Below, in pieces: positions 35,608-46,965 of a DNA stretch of 64,000 nt. Origin of the DNA: Hydra vulgaris (Eukaryota > Cnidaria > Hydrozoa > Anthoathecata > Hydridae); assembly GCF_038396675.1 (NCBI RefSeq), contig NC_088934.1:44483501-44547500 (forward strand). Reading direction: 5' to 3'. Every line of letters begins with the position of its first letter. Position 1 is the first letter of the stretch. Under the pieces are notes generated by a model that was not told where the DNA came from, searched no databases, and saw only the letters and a list, made by a program, of their open reading frames with translations. The position numbers and the translations under genes are program-made.

Positions 35608-36301
35608 CTTGAGCGGGCATTAAACCGTATTTAATAAGTATTTCTTCAACAGAAGCTTTAACTAAACCAAAAGGTTTTTTTTCTTCTGACAACTTTTCAA
35701 GTGACCAAATATTTAGTTTTAATTGAACTGGAGGGTCTGCTGATATGTCTTCTATTTGTAATGGAAAACGGAAAGTTTCATTAAAAACTGGGTCAGGTCC
35801 GTTGACATAGCTTGTGTTATAACTCAAAGTAGAATTAGATAGCATAACACTTATTGAGAATCGATCCCCAGTCAGCTGTTTTCCTTTTCTTATAATAACT
35901 TTTAGTTCACCAATACGGTAAAAAAGTTCAAACGAAACCATTGGTATTCCATTCTGACGTTTTCTTGTCCTATAATCATATTGGGTTGCATCAAGGTAAC
36001 CATCTTCCTTTTCTTTAGTAAATGGAATTTTCTTGGGCCGAAGCCTTCTTTTGTCTCCGTTTATTTCTATTGTTTTGCAAGGAATAAGAAAGCCATCAGA
36101 ATCTGACATATTTATCCACATGTTTTTCTTTGTCATTTCATTTGGGTTTATATCTATTAAGTTCTCAACTTCGTCTTTAGTTTTAATTTCTTTATCCTTT
36201 CGCTTTTTCTGTCTCCAAATTATGTACGCAACAAAAATAAGAAAATCCAAAGCTAAGAAAAGAGAACCAGCAACAAGAAGCCACATCAACGTCAATGACA
36301 T
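35608..36301 (-). CDS. synaptotagmin-like protein exon 1 (TM + C2A)
   Basis: Starts [20 protein letters not shown], a single N-terminal transmembrane segment (about residues 5-29), then a basic stop-transfer RQKKRKDKE, a linker of about 90 residues, and a C2 domain from about residue 125 ([54 protein letters not shown]). Topology and domain order are those of synaptotagmins, vesicle membrane sensors. Exon 1 ends after CAA-G at donor GTAACG (35607), phase 1; joining exon 2 gives about 402 codons with no stop. C2A loops also lack the usual Asp cluster, so calcium-independent function is inferred. Confidence 0.88.
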
Positions 36302-37685
36302 TCTTACTCGTGTTTTTATAACTATTTCAAGTCATTCACATTTTGACGTATTAAAAATAATTGCAAATTGAATATTTCAGGCAAGTGAAACAACATCAAT
36401 TACAAAAACAAATTATTTAAAAAAAACTCAAAATTGGACCAAGATTGGTCACGTTGAATATACAATGAAAATGCTGGTACGTTATAAAAAAATTATGTTT
36501 TTTTATTATTCACATGCGATTCTGAATTTAAATATTATTTAAGCTGACACTTAAAACACGCGTAACTTGTCAACTGTTAAACTGTCAATAAACCGAAATT
36601 TACTTATTCAAAAGGACTGCATAGCAAATAAACAATTACTACTTCTTAATTTTTGTTTATATTAACACCTCTGAAACCTAATATTTTTTAATATTTAATT
36701 TGCTGTAAAAGTAATATTGAATTAAATTTTTCCTTGTTGTTGTAGCTATTGCATCAAATAATAAAATTTTCAAAGATGATAACGGAGGGTAACAAATATT
36801 TAATACTTTCGTTTTATATTATAATGAGGGGTAAAAAAAATTTCATAAAACTCGAAAAACATTTTAAAACCGACGTTATATCACCAAATCATTAATTAAA
36901 TTTTTTATTGAGAGCTTTGCGCAAATAAACTTAAATTGAAGAATCAAAACGTAAATCAAGAATCAAGAAGTACAAAACGTCTTAATAAACTTCATAAAAA
37001 CTTACACTTTCATGTTTATGTCAATCAAAATTAAAAAAAAAAAAATCATTAAAACTATTTTTTTCTTTTTTTGTAATTCTTTGAATGATCAACATCTCCA
37101 TTTTATATCGGAGAATATTGTAAAAATCTTAGTTTTAATAATTTTTTACACTACACACCTCAACGTGGCCAATATCTTGTTTCGAAGTTTTTAAAAAGCC
37201 TTTAAAGTTTTGAAGTTCAAAACTGACATAGAAAGATTATAAAACTACTCTATCAAAATAAAATGATTTTAATCATATTGCAGTACTTTGTATTTTGTTA
37301 AAATCTTTTAACTTCTTCGAGCAAACCCGCAAATAGAGTGTACTTAAATGTTTTTTACTTTAATTTTAGGAGGGGCGCTAGATAGATAAAGTTTTAAAAA
37401 GGTTATATTTTTTGATACGAAAGACTACTGAAACAACGATTCTATTTTAATTAGAGATTTGTTTTAGTTAAATCCAAGGTGTTTAATTTTTAACCTTACA
37501 ATTCTCACTTATAATTTATTATTCTAACATCATGATATTCGCTACAACATTATTTAATCTTTAAAAACTAATTTAAAATTATTCAAAAAAATAATTACCG
37601 ACATACTGACGCCCATACTCATACACCCAAGCTGAAGCCCGATGTGCTCATGGGGTTTGCGGTTGCGCGATGTGATGTGGACGGG
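36302..37685. other. upstream region of the synaptotagmin-like gene
   Basis: AT-rich, presumably promoter and 5' UTR; no defensible element. Near 37590-37680 it becomes less AT-rich and runs into the G/C-tract repeat. Confidence 0.4.
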
Positions 37686-37851
37686 GCCGACACAACGGGT
37701 TTCGGAGTGGAGGGGCACAATCGTCAATTTTTTTAAAAAGTTCTCTATATCTAAAATTTTCTTTGAAAAAAAAAAAAAGGTCCTTTAGAAAATAAGTAGG
37801 GGGGGGGGGGGCGGCACGTGCCTCCCCGGCCCCCCGTTGTTGTCAGCTCTG
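37686..37851 (+). repeat. G/C-tract repeat, complete copy
   Basis: Starts GCCGACACAACGGGTTTCGG, then GTGGAGGGGCACAATCGTCA, TTCTCTATATCTAAAATTTT, an A-run, GGTCCTTTAGAAAATAAG, a G-run, GGCACGTGCCTCCCC, a C-run, and GTTGTTGTCAGC. GCCGACACAAC and GTTGTTGTCAGC are roughly inverted ends. Other copies at 29782-29927 and 481-590. Confidence 0.7.
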
Positions 37852-38049
37852 ATAAGTAAGCAAAATGGTGGTCTATAACTTGACCTAATTTTGAATTGCA
37901 ATTTTTATATTTACACCTAATTAAAACATGTACTACTAATTTTCCAATCAGTTAAATCGTTGACTTACTGTATTTTTGACCTACTGGATTTTCAATCTAC
38001 TGAAATGGATTTTCAACCAACTGATTTGAAACGAGTCAAATTTGATCAG

Positions 38050-38110
38050 CCTTGACGCAGTGGTTGAAGCGCTGTCTTTAGAATGGGGAGGTATAAGGTT
38101 CGATGAATGC
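38050..38110 (+). mobile_element. SINE head fragment (family S)
   Basis: CTTGACGCAGTGGTTGAAGC (A box) and TATAAGGTTCGATGAATG (B box); body missing. Confidence 0.6.
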
Positions 38111-38290
38111 TTTGAAAACTTTTTAATTGTTAGTTTATTAAAAAAAATCGTAGTTTAAAAAAAAAAACGTTAAAAATACAGACCAGATTATCGGTTGAAA
38201 ATTAATCTCAATTCGGTTGAAAATGAAAATCTATAAAATTGGTCGAAAAATAAATCGGTCGAAAACGATAACATCATAAATCATTTAGCA

Positions 38291-38481
38291 GCCGTGGCGC
38301 AGTGGTTAGAGTTCTGGCTCAGAACCCAGAGATCCGAGGTTCGACGCCAGCTCTAGCCCAACAAGCGACATTGGTACGGAAGGTGGCGTGAACTTCCTAT
38401 TAAATGCTCTCCCGCGGTGTTCTGTGATAAGACCGTAAGGACTTCTGGGAGCACCTAAAATAACTGCAAAAAAAAAAAAAA
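38291..38481 (+). mobile_element. tRNA-derived SINE (family S), near complete
   Basis: tRNA-like head GCCGTGGCGCAGTGGTTAGA, anticodon-like arm, B box GAGGTTCGACG, body GGTACGGAAGGTGGCGTGAA, TCCCGCGGTGTTCTGTGAT, AAGGACTTCTGGGAGCACCT, A-tail. Confidence 0.85.
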
Positions 38482-39783
38482 GTTGAAAATAAAAAAGACT
38501 ATAACCGGTAGAAAACACTTTAGGCTTCAGTAGGTTATCTGGAAATTAATTCCACATTTTAGTAGATGTTCATTTTGTAGAACAACTTAGTAGATCGAGA
38601 TTTTTTGTAGGTTTAACTATTTGACACAAGCAAAATCTATAAACAAGTATGAGATAATTTTTTAGTTGTTGCGGATATGTTATTAATTGTTATTGATATG
38701 AACATTCTTTTTTACTTTTGTTTCATTGCAGTAATGTAATAAATATAAATAATTTTGAAATTGATAGAACACAAGTCTTATAAATATGTACTGAAAATGT
38801 TTTTTTTAATTTATAAATCTTAATAATTGTGTTGCACAGATTAGATCAAAAATGGCAAAATGGCAAAATATTCTTTATTTAAAATTTTTTTATTTTAAAT
38901 TAGAAAGAGTGAACTTTAAATGAAGACTCATATTATGGCATTTTTGACAGAGGTGGTTTTTGAGACAAAGTCAATAATTGTCTAACGACTTTATGCCTTT
39001 GCAATAACTGTCGCTAGTTATTTAAAGAATTTTTTTTTTACGACGAAGGTTTGCGGTTTGTCGACTGCTTTTTTTTCATTTTCTTTAGATATTTAAAAAA
39101 CGTTTTTCTTATTTACTTAAATTTTATTATACAATTACAAAAAATATTTTATTTATTACATTATATCTTATTATCGGTGGTATAATAAAACGTAGGGAGA
39201 ACGAAACCGAAGATTGTTCAAAATCGTAATAGAGTGTTTGTTGTATAATTATTCTAGCGGCAAGTCAAAATGGCGCCATTGCGTTGAAAAAGGAAAATTT
39301 TGAAATGTAGTTTGTAACCTTTGTAAGTTGTATTCAAAATGGATTACTTTTTTAAAAGTTGACTGGATAATTTTTAACAACTGTTTCAACTATCAAGTAG
39401 TAATGACAATAAAAATCATGATCTACATAAAGTAATCGTTTTTTTGAATACCAAAAAATTTTTATCATACCAAGTATTAATATCAAAGTTTTAGACAGTC
39501 TTTACTACTTGGTTGAACCTTACCTTTTGCTTCCCCGTTTAGCTATAGGTTTGTTTCTTTCTTAAAGAATGTTTTTTCGGCAAGGAACTTAATTTTTTTT
39601 TTTTGTTATTTTAATTTATTTTTGTTCCATAGTATACATTTTCGTGATTACATAATAAAGATTCGTTAAGATTGAATATACATAGAAATAATAAACAAAC
39701 TTCTGTAATACGAACTGTAAGAAGAACGCGGAAAACTTGCAGAAGACCAAAGGTCTTATCATCAAATACCGCTTTACATTGTC
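38482..39783. other. AT-rich intergenic
   Basis: Somewhat less AT-rich at 39180-39320. No gene or element recognised. Confidence 0.35.
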
Positions 39784-39933
<150 letters not shown>

Positions 39934-39958
39934 AAATCAAAATATGTACAAAATTTTT

Positions 39959-40045
39959 ACGTTAAATTGTTGCATTATTCATCAACAACTTTTAAGAATA
40001 TTAAATGATTTAAAAGTTGTTGATGAACAATGTAACAATTTAACG
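39959..40045. repeat. long hairpin plus a third copy of one arm
   Basis: ACGTTAAATTGTTGCATTAT..TCATCAACAACTTTTAA and its inverse (AAAAGTTGTTGATGAACAAT / GTAACAATTTAACGT). The same unit starts again, inverted, at about 40048-40090. Confidence 0.75.
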
Positions 40046-40107
40046 TAATGTTAAATTGTTACATTGTTTTTAACTTTTAAATCATTTAATATTCTTTTTT
40101 TTTTTTT

Positions 40108-40260
40108 TTAAAGAAATAAAGAAACTGGGCCCGATGTTATAAATGGGAATATTATAATTGAGTCCTTTGATGTGATTTAAGATTCTTTTATAAAGTTTTT
40201 AAGGCATCTATTATTCCAGAATCTTTTCCTGATAGTTTGAAAATAGCTTTTGCTATTTTC
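40108..40260 (+). pseudogene. LINE reverse transcriptase fragment
   Basis: GPDVINGNIIIESFDVI, then FKASIIPESFPDSLKIA after frame slips: the N-terminal palm region of CR1/Jockey-type polymerases (compare KGNGVDGVSSNVV..FPDKLKIARVIP at 57300). A SINE fragment interrupts it. Confidence 0.6.
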
Positions 40261-40266
40261 AAACTA

Positions 40267-40340
40267 TCTTGTCACAGAGCACCGCGGAAGTGCATTTAAC
40301 CGGGAAGTTCACGCCTCCTTCCTTACCGTAACGCGAAAAT
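40267..40340 (-). mobile_element. SINE body fragment (family S)
   Basis: Reverse complement gives CGCGTTACGGTAAGGAAGGA, GGCGTGAACTTCCCGG and CACTTCCGCGGTGCTCTGTG. It is bracketed by inverted GAAAATAG..CTATTTTC boxes. Confidence 0.8.
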
Positions 40341-40402
40341 AGTTTGAGATAGCAAAAAAAAAAAGAAAATAGTCTGAAAATACCAATCTCTAAAAAAGGT
40401 TA

Positions 40403-40660
40403 CCCAGCCGGCAAATAACGTTGAACTTACGTTGAAACCTAAGGTTGAATTTACGTTGATTTAACGTTTAGAATGAAAGTTTTTTTCATCGTTGATTTAT
40501 CAACGTTAAATCAACGTTAGGTTCAAACGTTATATCAACGTTGATTCGACGCAAAAAAACGTTACAATAACGTTGAATTTACGTTGAAACAACGTTAAGA
40601 ATGACAGTTTTTTTAACGTTGATTTATCAACGTCAAACTGGCTGTTAAAAAACGTTTTGT
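40403..40660. repeat. AACGTTGA-rich element
   Basis: Begins CCCAGCCGGC and contains more than ten AACGTTGA / TCAACGTT boxes on both strands, several as the palindrome TCAACGTT(G/A). Subunits of about 130 bp repeat (AAGAATGACAGTTTTTTT and AGAATGAAAGTTTTTTTC). Confidence 0.75.
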
Positions 40661-41930
<1,270 letters not shown>

Positions 41931-42176
41931 AGTAGAAAATCACTTAACAAAACTTTTTTTTAATTTTACACTGAGTTTCATCAATAAAGACTCATCAGAA
42001 ATGATGATTTTCTATTGATAAAACACAGTGTAAAAGCATTTCTGATGAGTCTTTTTGATGAAACACGATGAAAAATGAAAAAAAAATTTTTGTTAAGTGA
42101 TTTTCTACTAATACATAATTGCTCTGTTCTTTTAAGAACATTGAGCACTATATTTTGTAGAATACATTTTAAAGTT

Positions 42177-42178
<2 letters not shown>
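41931..42178 (+). mobile_element. Penelope-like terminal fragment (family A)
   Basis: Inverted part (TTAGTAGAAAATCACTTAAC), then direct part (GTTAAGTGATTTTCTACTAA, TAATTGCTCTGTTCTTTTAA, GAACATTGAGCACTATATTT). Same tail-to-tail structure as 3916-4116 and the ends of the 9.1-12.1-kb element; no coding. TA arrays on both sides. Confidence 0.75.
42037..42080 (+). ncRNA. decayed hammerhead (family A)
   Basis: CATTT, CTGATGA, GTC/GAT, GAA and AAATG are kept but helix III is lost (ACACGATGAA instead of ACACAGTGTT), so cleavage is unlikely. Confidence 0.5.

Positions 42179-42241
<63 letters not shown>
42179..42241. repeat. (TA)n microsatellite
   Basis: About 60 bp TA. Confidence 0.95.
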
Positions 42242-42832
<591 letters not shown>

Positions 42833-42950
42833 GCGGAGTGTTGCTACATCGACTATCTTATAGCCTGACTCACAAGGGAGTGCTGCTATATCGACTGACA
42901 AATAGCCTGACTCACAATGGAGTGCTGCTACATCTACTGAGGGTTTGGTT
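42833..42950. repeat. about 44-bp minisatellite
   Basis: Two and a half copies of GGAGTGCTGCTACATCGACT...TAGCCTGACTCACAA, ending GAGGGTTTGGTTGGGGCA. Related single copies at about 23868 and 27254. Confidence 0.85.
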
Positions 42951-43058
42951 GGGGCAGGCAGTCTATCAATTAATAAAAAAAAAAATTCCGGTCTTGCATT
43001 TTAATTTTTACTTTTTGTCAACAAAATATGTCAAAAACTTTCAGATAACATATAAGAG

Positions 43059-43061
<3 letters not shown>

Positions 43062-43102
<41 letters not shown>
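43062..43102. repeat. (TA)n microsatellite
   Basis: About 40 bp TA. Confidence 0.95.
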
Positions 43103-43105
<3 letters not shown>

Positions 43106-43987
43106 TATAGATTTGATCAATGAACAACTGGAGGTCAGGTGCATTGACACTTTATCTAAATCTTTGATAACTGAACCTGTAAAATATAATTACTAATTTA
43201 TGGTATAAATTACAAAAACATTTTTATTTTTAGGTGTAAAAATTGAAATTTATAAAATCAAAGCACATAAAACTTATACATACTTGGGAAATTCTCTTTG
43301 TTTACATTTTCTTTTTCGTAAATAGACATTCTCATTATAACATTTTTCTTTTGTAGTTGTAAATTCAAATTTTTCACAATCTTGTTTGCTTTCTATGTAA
43401 TTGAAACTGTTGTATGAACAGTTGTATTAATAGTTATACATTTTGTATCAACAAAATAACTCTTCCTAACAAAATTATTTAAAAAATAATAATTGTAATA
43501 TTAGATATAATACCTGAAGAGAATTTAGTTTTGATTTGTGGAAACTTAAGCCAATTCTTCTTAGCATTTTTGTGCAGTCAATGCTTTGGTACCTAGAGGC
43601 CAATAAACAGTTTTATTACAAATCCAATTAGATGGAATTACACCTTCTCCTTGTAAATCTTCATTCCAAACAGCTCCTTTCCACATACTTGATTTTGAAA
43701 ATATTATATGAACTAATAAAAAAATAAAGAAACCATAATATAAGTGTACTAACAGGCCTAGTTAAACTAGCTAAATCTTGACATTTTATAACCATGATAC
43801 TTGCTAAACAATAATATTAGTAGACATTATTAGCAAAGATAAGATTTTCTTTATTTTATAAATTTATTATTTTTTAAATTCATTTTTATAAATATATTTA
43901 TTATTATATTAATCTGCATAGTTCTGAACATATTATGTTTAAATAACTCAAGGCATCAAAGGAAAATAATGAAAGAATCCCAGGTTG

Positions 43988-44069
43988 CTAAAACATAATT
44001 AACTACATAAGAGTAATACGGAATATTGAACTATTCCTTATTACTCTTATGTAGTTAATTATGTTTTAG
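43988..44069. repeat. long near-perfect hairpin
   Basis: Arms of about 37 bp (CTAAAACATAATTAACTACA / TAAGAGTAATACGGAATA and inverse, one or two mismatches) and a 6-nt loop. A second palindrome, TAGTAATGAATATATATATT-CATTACTA, follows at 44067-44094. Confidence 0.85.
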
Positions 44070-44514
44070 TAATGAATATATATATTCATTACTAAAACAA
44101 ATTATAGTATAAATTTTATTATAAAATATCACACAACAATAACTTAGTTTGATTGAAATTATAAAGCAACAAAAATTAAAAAAAGAAAATATTTCAATAA
44201 ATAAAAAATTATCATTCAAACAATTTTAAAGACCAAATAATAACTTGTAACTTATTTTTTACACATCTTCTTATCTAATAAACATTATTATTAATACCAA
44301 TTTTTAATACCACATCATTAGTATTTTTGTTTTTATTAAAAATAAAAATATTATACCAGTTAAGCTTTTCTTATTTTGCTTAAAACATCAACTCAATCCT
44401 ACGTTTTTTCATAACTGAAATTTTTTTTTGGTAATGTTGAATTAACACTGAAAACAAAATATTAGTAGACAACAAGAAAATATTTCTTCATTGAAATATA
44501 TATAAATTATTATT

Positions 44515-44570
44515 AAAGGAAATTAGATTGATTGTTATAAATATTTATAACAATCAATCTAATTTCCTTT
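44515..44570. repeat. 56-bp perfect palindrome
   Basis: Arms of 28 bp (AAAGGAAATTAGATTGATTG / TTATAAAT) meet with no spacer at TTATAAATATTTATAA. Confidence 0.9.
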
Positions 44571-45299
44571 CTTTTCTGCCACCTTTTCGAAATGGAGCGT
44601 ATTTTAAGAAGTCAGACAAAATGCCACCAATTAAAGTTCATAGCATCATGGCATCATATAGTCTGGTGAACTTCTGTTAGTAAAACATAGCATCATTTAG
44701 TCTGGTAAACTTCTGTTAGTAAAACAAGAAAAAAATAATCAGTCCTGATCTGAATAACAAGTTAACACCAGGAATAGCATCTGGTTGTAAAAATTGCCTA
44801 ACCTCGCTCATAATGTATTATAATCATATTAATGAAAATGAAACTGTAGACATTTAACATTAATTGCCCTTAAACCATTGAAATTATACTACCAAATAAG
44901 AAGCCATTGTTCTAATATATACAGTTATAAGTTTTTATAAGTTTTGACATAAAGCTGTAGAAATAAAATTAAAAAAAGTTATGAAACTAAATGATATAAC
45001 TATTAAATAAAATACTTATTAAAACTCACTTTTGATGATTGTATTTTTTTCGTCATCTTATATCTTGTCCACTTCAACAAGTTTAGCAACTGAGAAAATA
45101 AAACTTATTTTCCTTATAAATTCACTATTATAATCAGGCTTTGTCACTGTGTTTTGGGATTTCTTTTATCAGTAAGAAAATATAACACTCTCTTTTGAAA
45201 CTCTATAATTTAAAATAGTTTCACAAAACAACTTTTGTTGAACATTTTTACAAACCTAATACAATTAAACAAAAATTTGAGAACTTATCAACGTTATCT

Positions 45300-45478
45300 A
45301 ATTTTGGTACTTTGTTTCCTTTTTTCTTATCCTCTCTAAAAAATAAAAGAAATTTGCTTCAAGCTCCAATATCAGTTACTGTCGAAAGCAAGTGTGGTGG
45401 TCAATACTGTTATTTTGGTCTTGAGACTGGTATACAAAAAGCTGTTTCTGCAGATAGCATAAGGCTTCTGCTATCAGT
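45300..45478 (+). pseudogene. inverted exon-like fragment
   Basis: Plus-strand reading: LSNFGTLFPFFLSSLKNKRN, LLQAPISVTVESKCGGQYCY, FGLETGIQKAVS. RxLLxxPxxVxVxxxxGGQYxYFGLExGI is a pattern I associate with N-terminal regions of uncharacterised transposon-linked proteins whose preceding part reads LARW..., which here is found on the opposite strand. Identity is tentative. Confidence 0.35.
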
Positions 45479-46105
45479 ATAGCTAACAGCTCGTTTACTT
45501 ATTCACGTGAACAGTAGTGCTCTACTGCCATCTCGCCAGTCTATGATTAAAAGAAACATCGTTTTTTTTTATTTCTTCTGAGAAAAACACAGTATCATTG
45601 TCACTTTGAGACAAATAATCATAAAGAAATTCTTCCCTTTCATAATCGCTTTCCGAATTTTTGTCTTCTTTTACTTAACTGATATTTTGTGTAAATTTTG
45701 AATTGTCATTATTTTTTTCGACTTTCTCTACTTCACTACTAGGGTTGAAACATATTTCCATAGCGTGAGGTTAGGTGACGTAATGTTTATATTTTGCAGA
45801 ATAATTAAATATTGAATATGCAAAAAACATTGTTAAATTACTTTTGTGAATGTTAATTATGCGCGATTTATTTATCAAATACATAATTTAAGATGTCTTA
45901 TTAAATTTAAATTAGAGCTAGGTTTTAATGGTGGAGTTTTTTCAAGATGCTGTTCAAACGCACTTCATTTGCTTTTTCAATTTTTTACTTAGTTATAACG
46001 AGAAAAACTTTTAAATTTTACAAATTTTCATACACTATAATATAGTATATTTTTATACTATATTTCATATACTATAACAGTATATTTCATATACATATAC
46101 AATAT

Positions 46106-46309
46106 GTGCGGCCGTGGCGCAGTGGTTAGAGCGCTTGCTTTATAAGCAAGAGTTCCAGGTTCGAAACGAGCCTTGGACATATTTTCGCGTCACGGTAAGG
46201 AAGGAGGCGTAAACTTTCTGGTTAAATGCACTTCCGCGGTGCTCTGTGACAAGTCCGTTAGGACTTCTTGGGGCACCTAAAATAAAAAAATAAAAAAATA
46301 AAAAAATAT
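46106..46309 (+). mobile_element. tRNA-derived SINE (family S), best copy
   Basis: Head GCGGCCGTGGCGCAGTGGTT (A box), an anticodon arm CTTGC-TTTATAA-GCAAG with a 7-nt loop and B box GGTTCGAAA fold much like a tRNA, but the acceptor stem is not closed. Body ends CTTCTTGGGGCACCT, tail (AATAAAA)n. The fold suggests descent from a tRNA gene; internal pol III promoter boxes are intact. Confidence 0.9.
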
Positions 46310-46329
46310 GTATATAGTCTATATTATAT

Positions 46330-46363
46330 ATAATTAATATTTTATAAAATATTAATTATATCA
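46330..46363. repeat. 34-bp AT palindrome
   Basis: ATATAATTAATATTTTA and its inverse meet directly. Confidence 0.8.
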
Positions 46364-46575
46364 TAAATTAAAATATAAATGATAAAATTAATTATGTTAA
46401 CTCAGTACAGGACAGTCTGCGGGACAATTGCGGGACAGTTTACGGGACCTAAACTTCACGCTATGGAAACATGTTCTTACCTAAATTTTCACGACTAAAA
46501 CATGCGACAAACTTTATGCAGGTCAATTTACGGGCTAATATTTACGTCGGGAGTATTTCTCCCCTACGTAAAATT

Positions 46576-46963
46576 CCGGTAATCATCAGCCATTAAATAC
46601 AAATTCAAAAACAAACAAAAAACCGCTAAAATTACAAAATACTGTGTAGTGGGATCTTAACGTCGCTAAGACATACTTGATAGCAACGAAAAAAAAAAAA
46701 ATTAGCTAATCACCGGTGTCAAAAAAAGATAAGAGAAATTTATTCTTGTGTCTGAATTTTGAAAGCATTTTTAAATTCCTCTTATCTTTTTTTGACACCG
46801 GTGATTAGCTAATATTTTGTTTTTTCGTTGCCATTAAGTATGTCTTAGCGACGTTAAGATCCCACTACACAGTATTTTGTAATTTTAGCGGTTTTTTGTT
46901 TGTTTTTAAATTTGTATTCAATGGCTGATGATTGCCGTATAGGCATGAAACTTAAAGTACCAT
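46576..46963 (+). mobile_element. inverted-repeat element ending in a hammerhead (family B)
   Basis: Left arm about 46576-46735 and right arm about 46780-46936 are inverted copies of about 150 bp (ACAAAATACTGTGTAGTGGG, ATCTTAACGTCGCTAAGACA, TAGCTAATCACCGGTGTC), as in Penelope terminal tail-to-tail repeats. The right arm ends in a complete hammerhead. No coding inside. It abuts the Tx1-like LINE frame. Confidence 0.7.
46921..46963 (+). ncRNA. hammerhead ribozyme (family B), complete core
   Basis: ATGG (stem I), CTGATGA, stem II TTGCC-GTATA-GGCAT (4 bp plus a T-T mismatch), GAA, helix III ACTT-A-AAGT, A (H17, cleavage after 46959), CCAT closing stem I. All core bases are present. Helix III is near-palindromic, so dimer action is plausible. 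Confidence 0.75.
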
Positions 46964-46965
46964 AG

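Larger units (their letters stand above)
43105..45760 (-). pseudogene. decayed, rearranged multi-exon gene or element (DUF4806-like)
   Basis: Minus strand 43705-43560 reads SMWKGAVWNEDLQGEGVIPS, NWICNKTVYWPLGTKALTAQ and, after a one-base shift, KKNWLKFPQIKTKFSS before a splice-donor-like GTATT. The P-S-N-W-I...V-Y-W-P pattern is that of uncharacterised DUF4806-type proteins. 43179-43106 could be a further exon (SVIKDLDKVSMHLTSSC) with AG and GT borders. 45755-45500 (minus) reads MEICFNPSSEVEKVEK, later YEREEFLYDYLSQSD and NHRLARW with stops. Between them 45300-45478 is on the plus strand (see findings). Identity is tentative; the locus is dead. Confidence 0.35.

Noticed and set aside
36033-36371. 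112-codon plus-strand frame opposite synaptotagmin exon 1
   Set aside because: Shadow of the real exon on the other strand.
46106-46180. Candidate tRNA gene (anticodon-like TAT)
   Set aside because: A and B boxes are good but the acceptor stem does not close and the same head precedes a conserved body in other copies, so it is a SINE.
46576-46600. Hammerhead in the left arm of the 46.6-kb inverted repeat
   Set aside because: ATGGCTGATGATTACC is present on the minus strand but stem II, GAA and helix III are lost.
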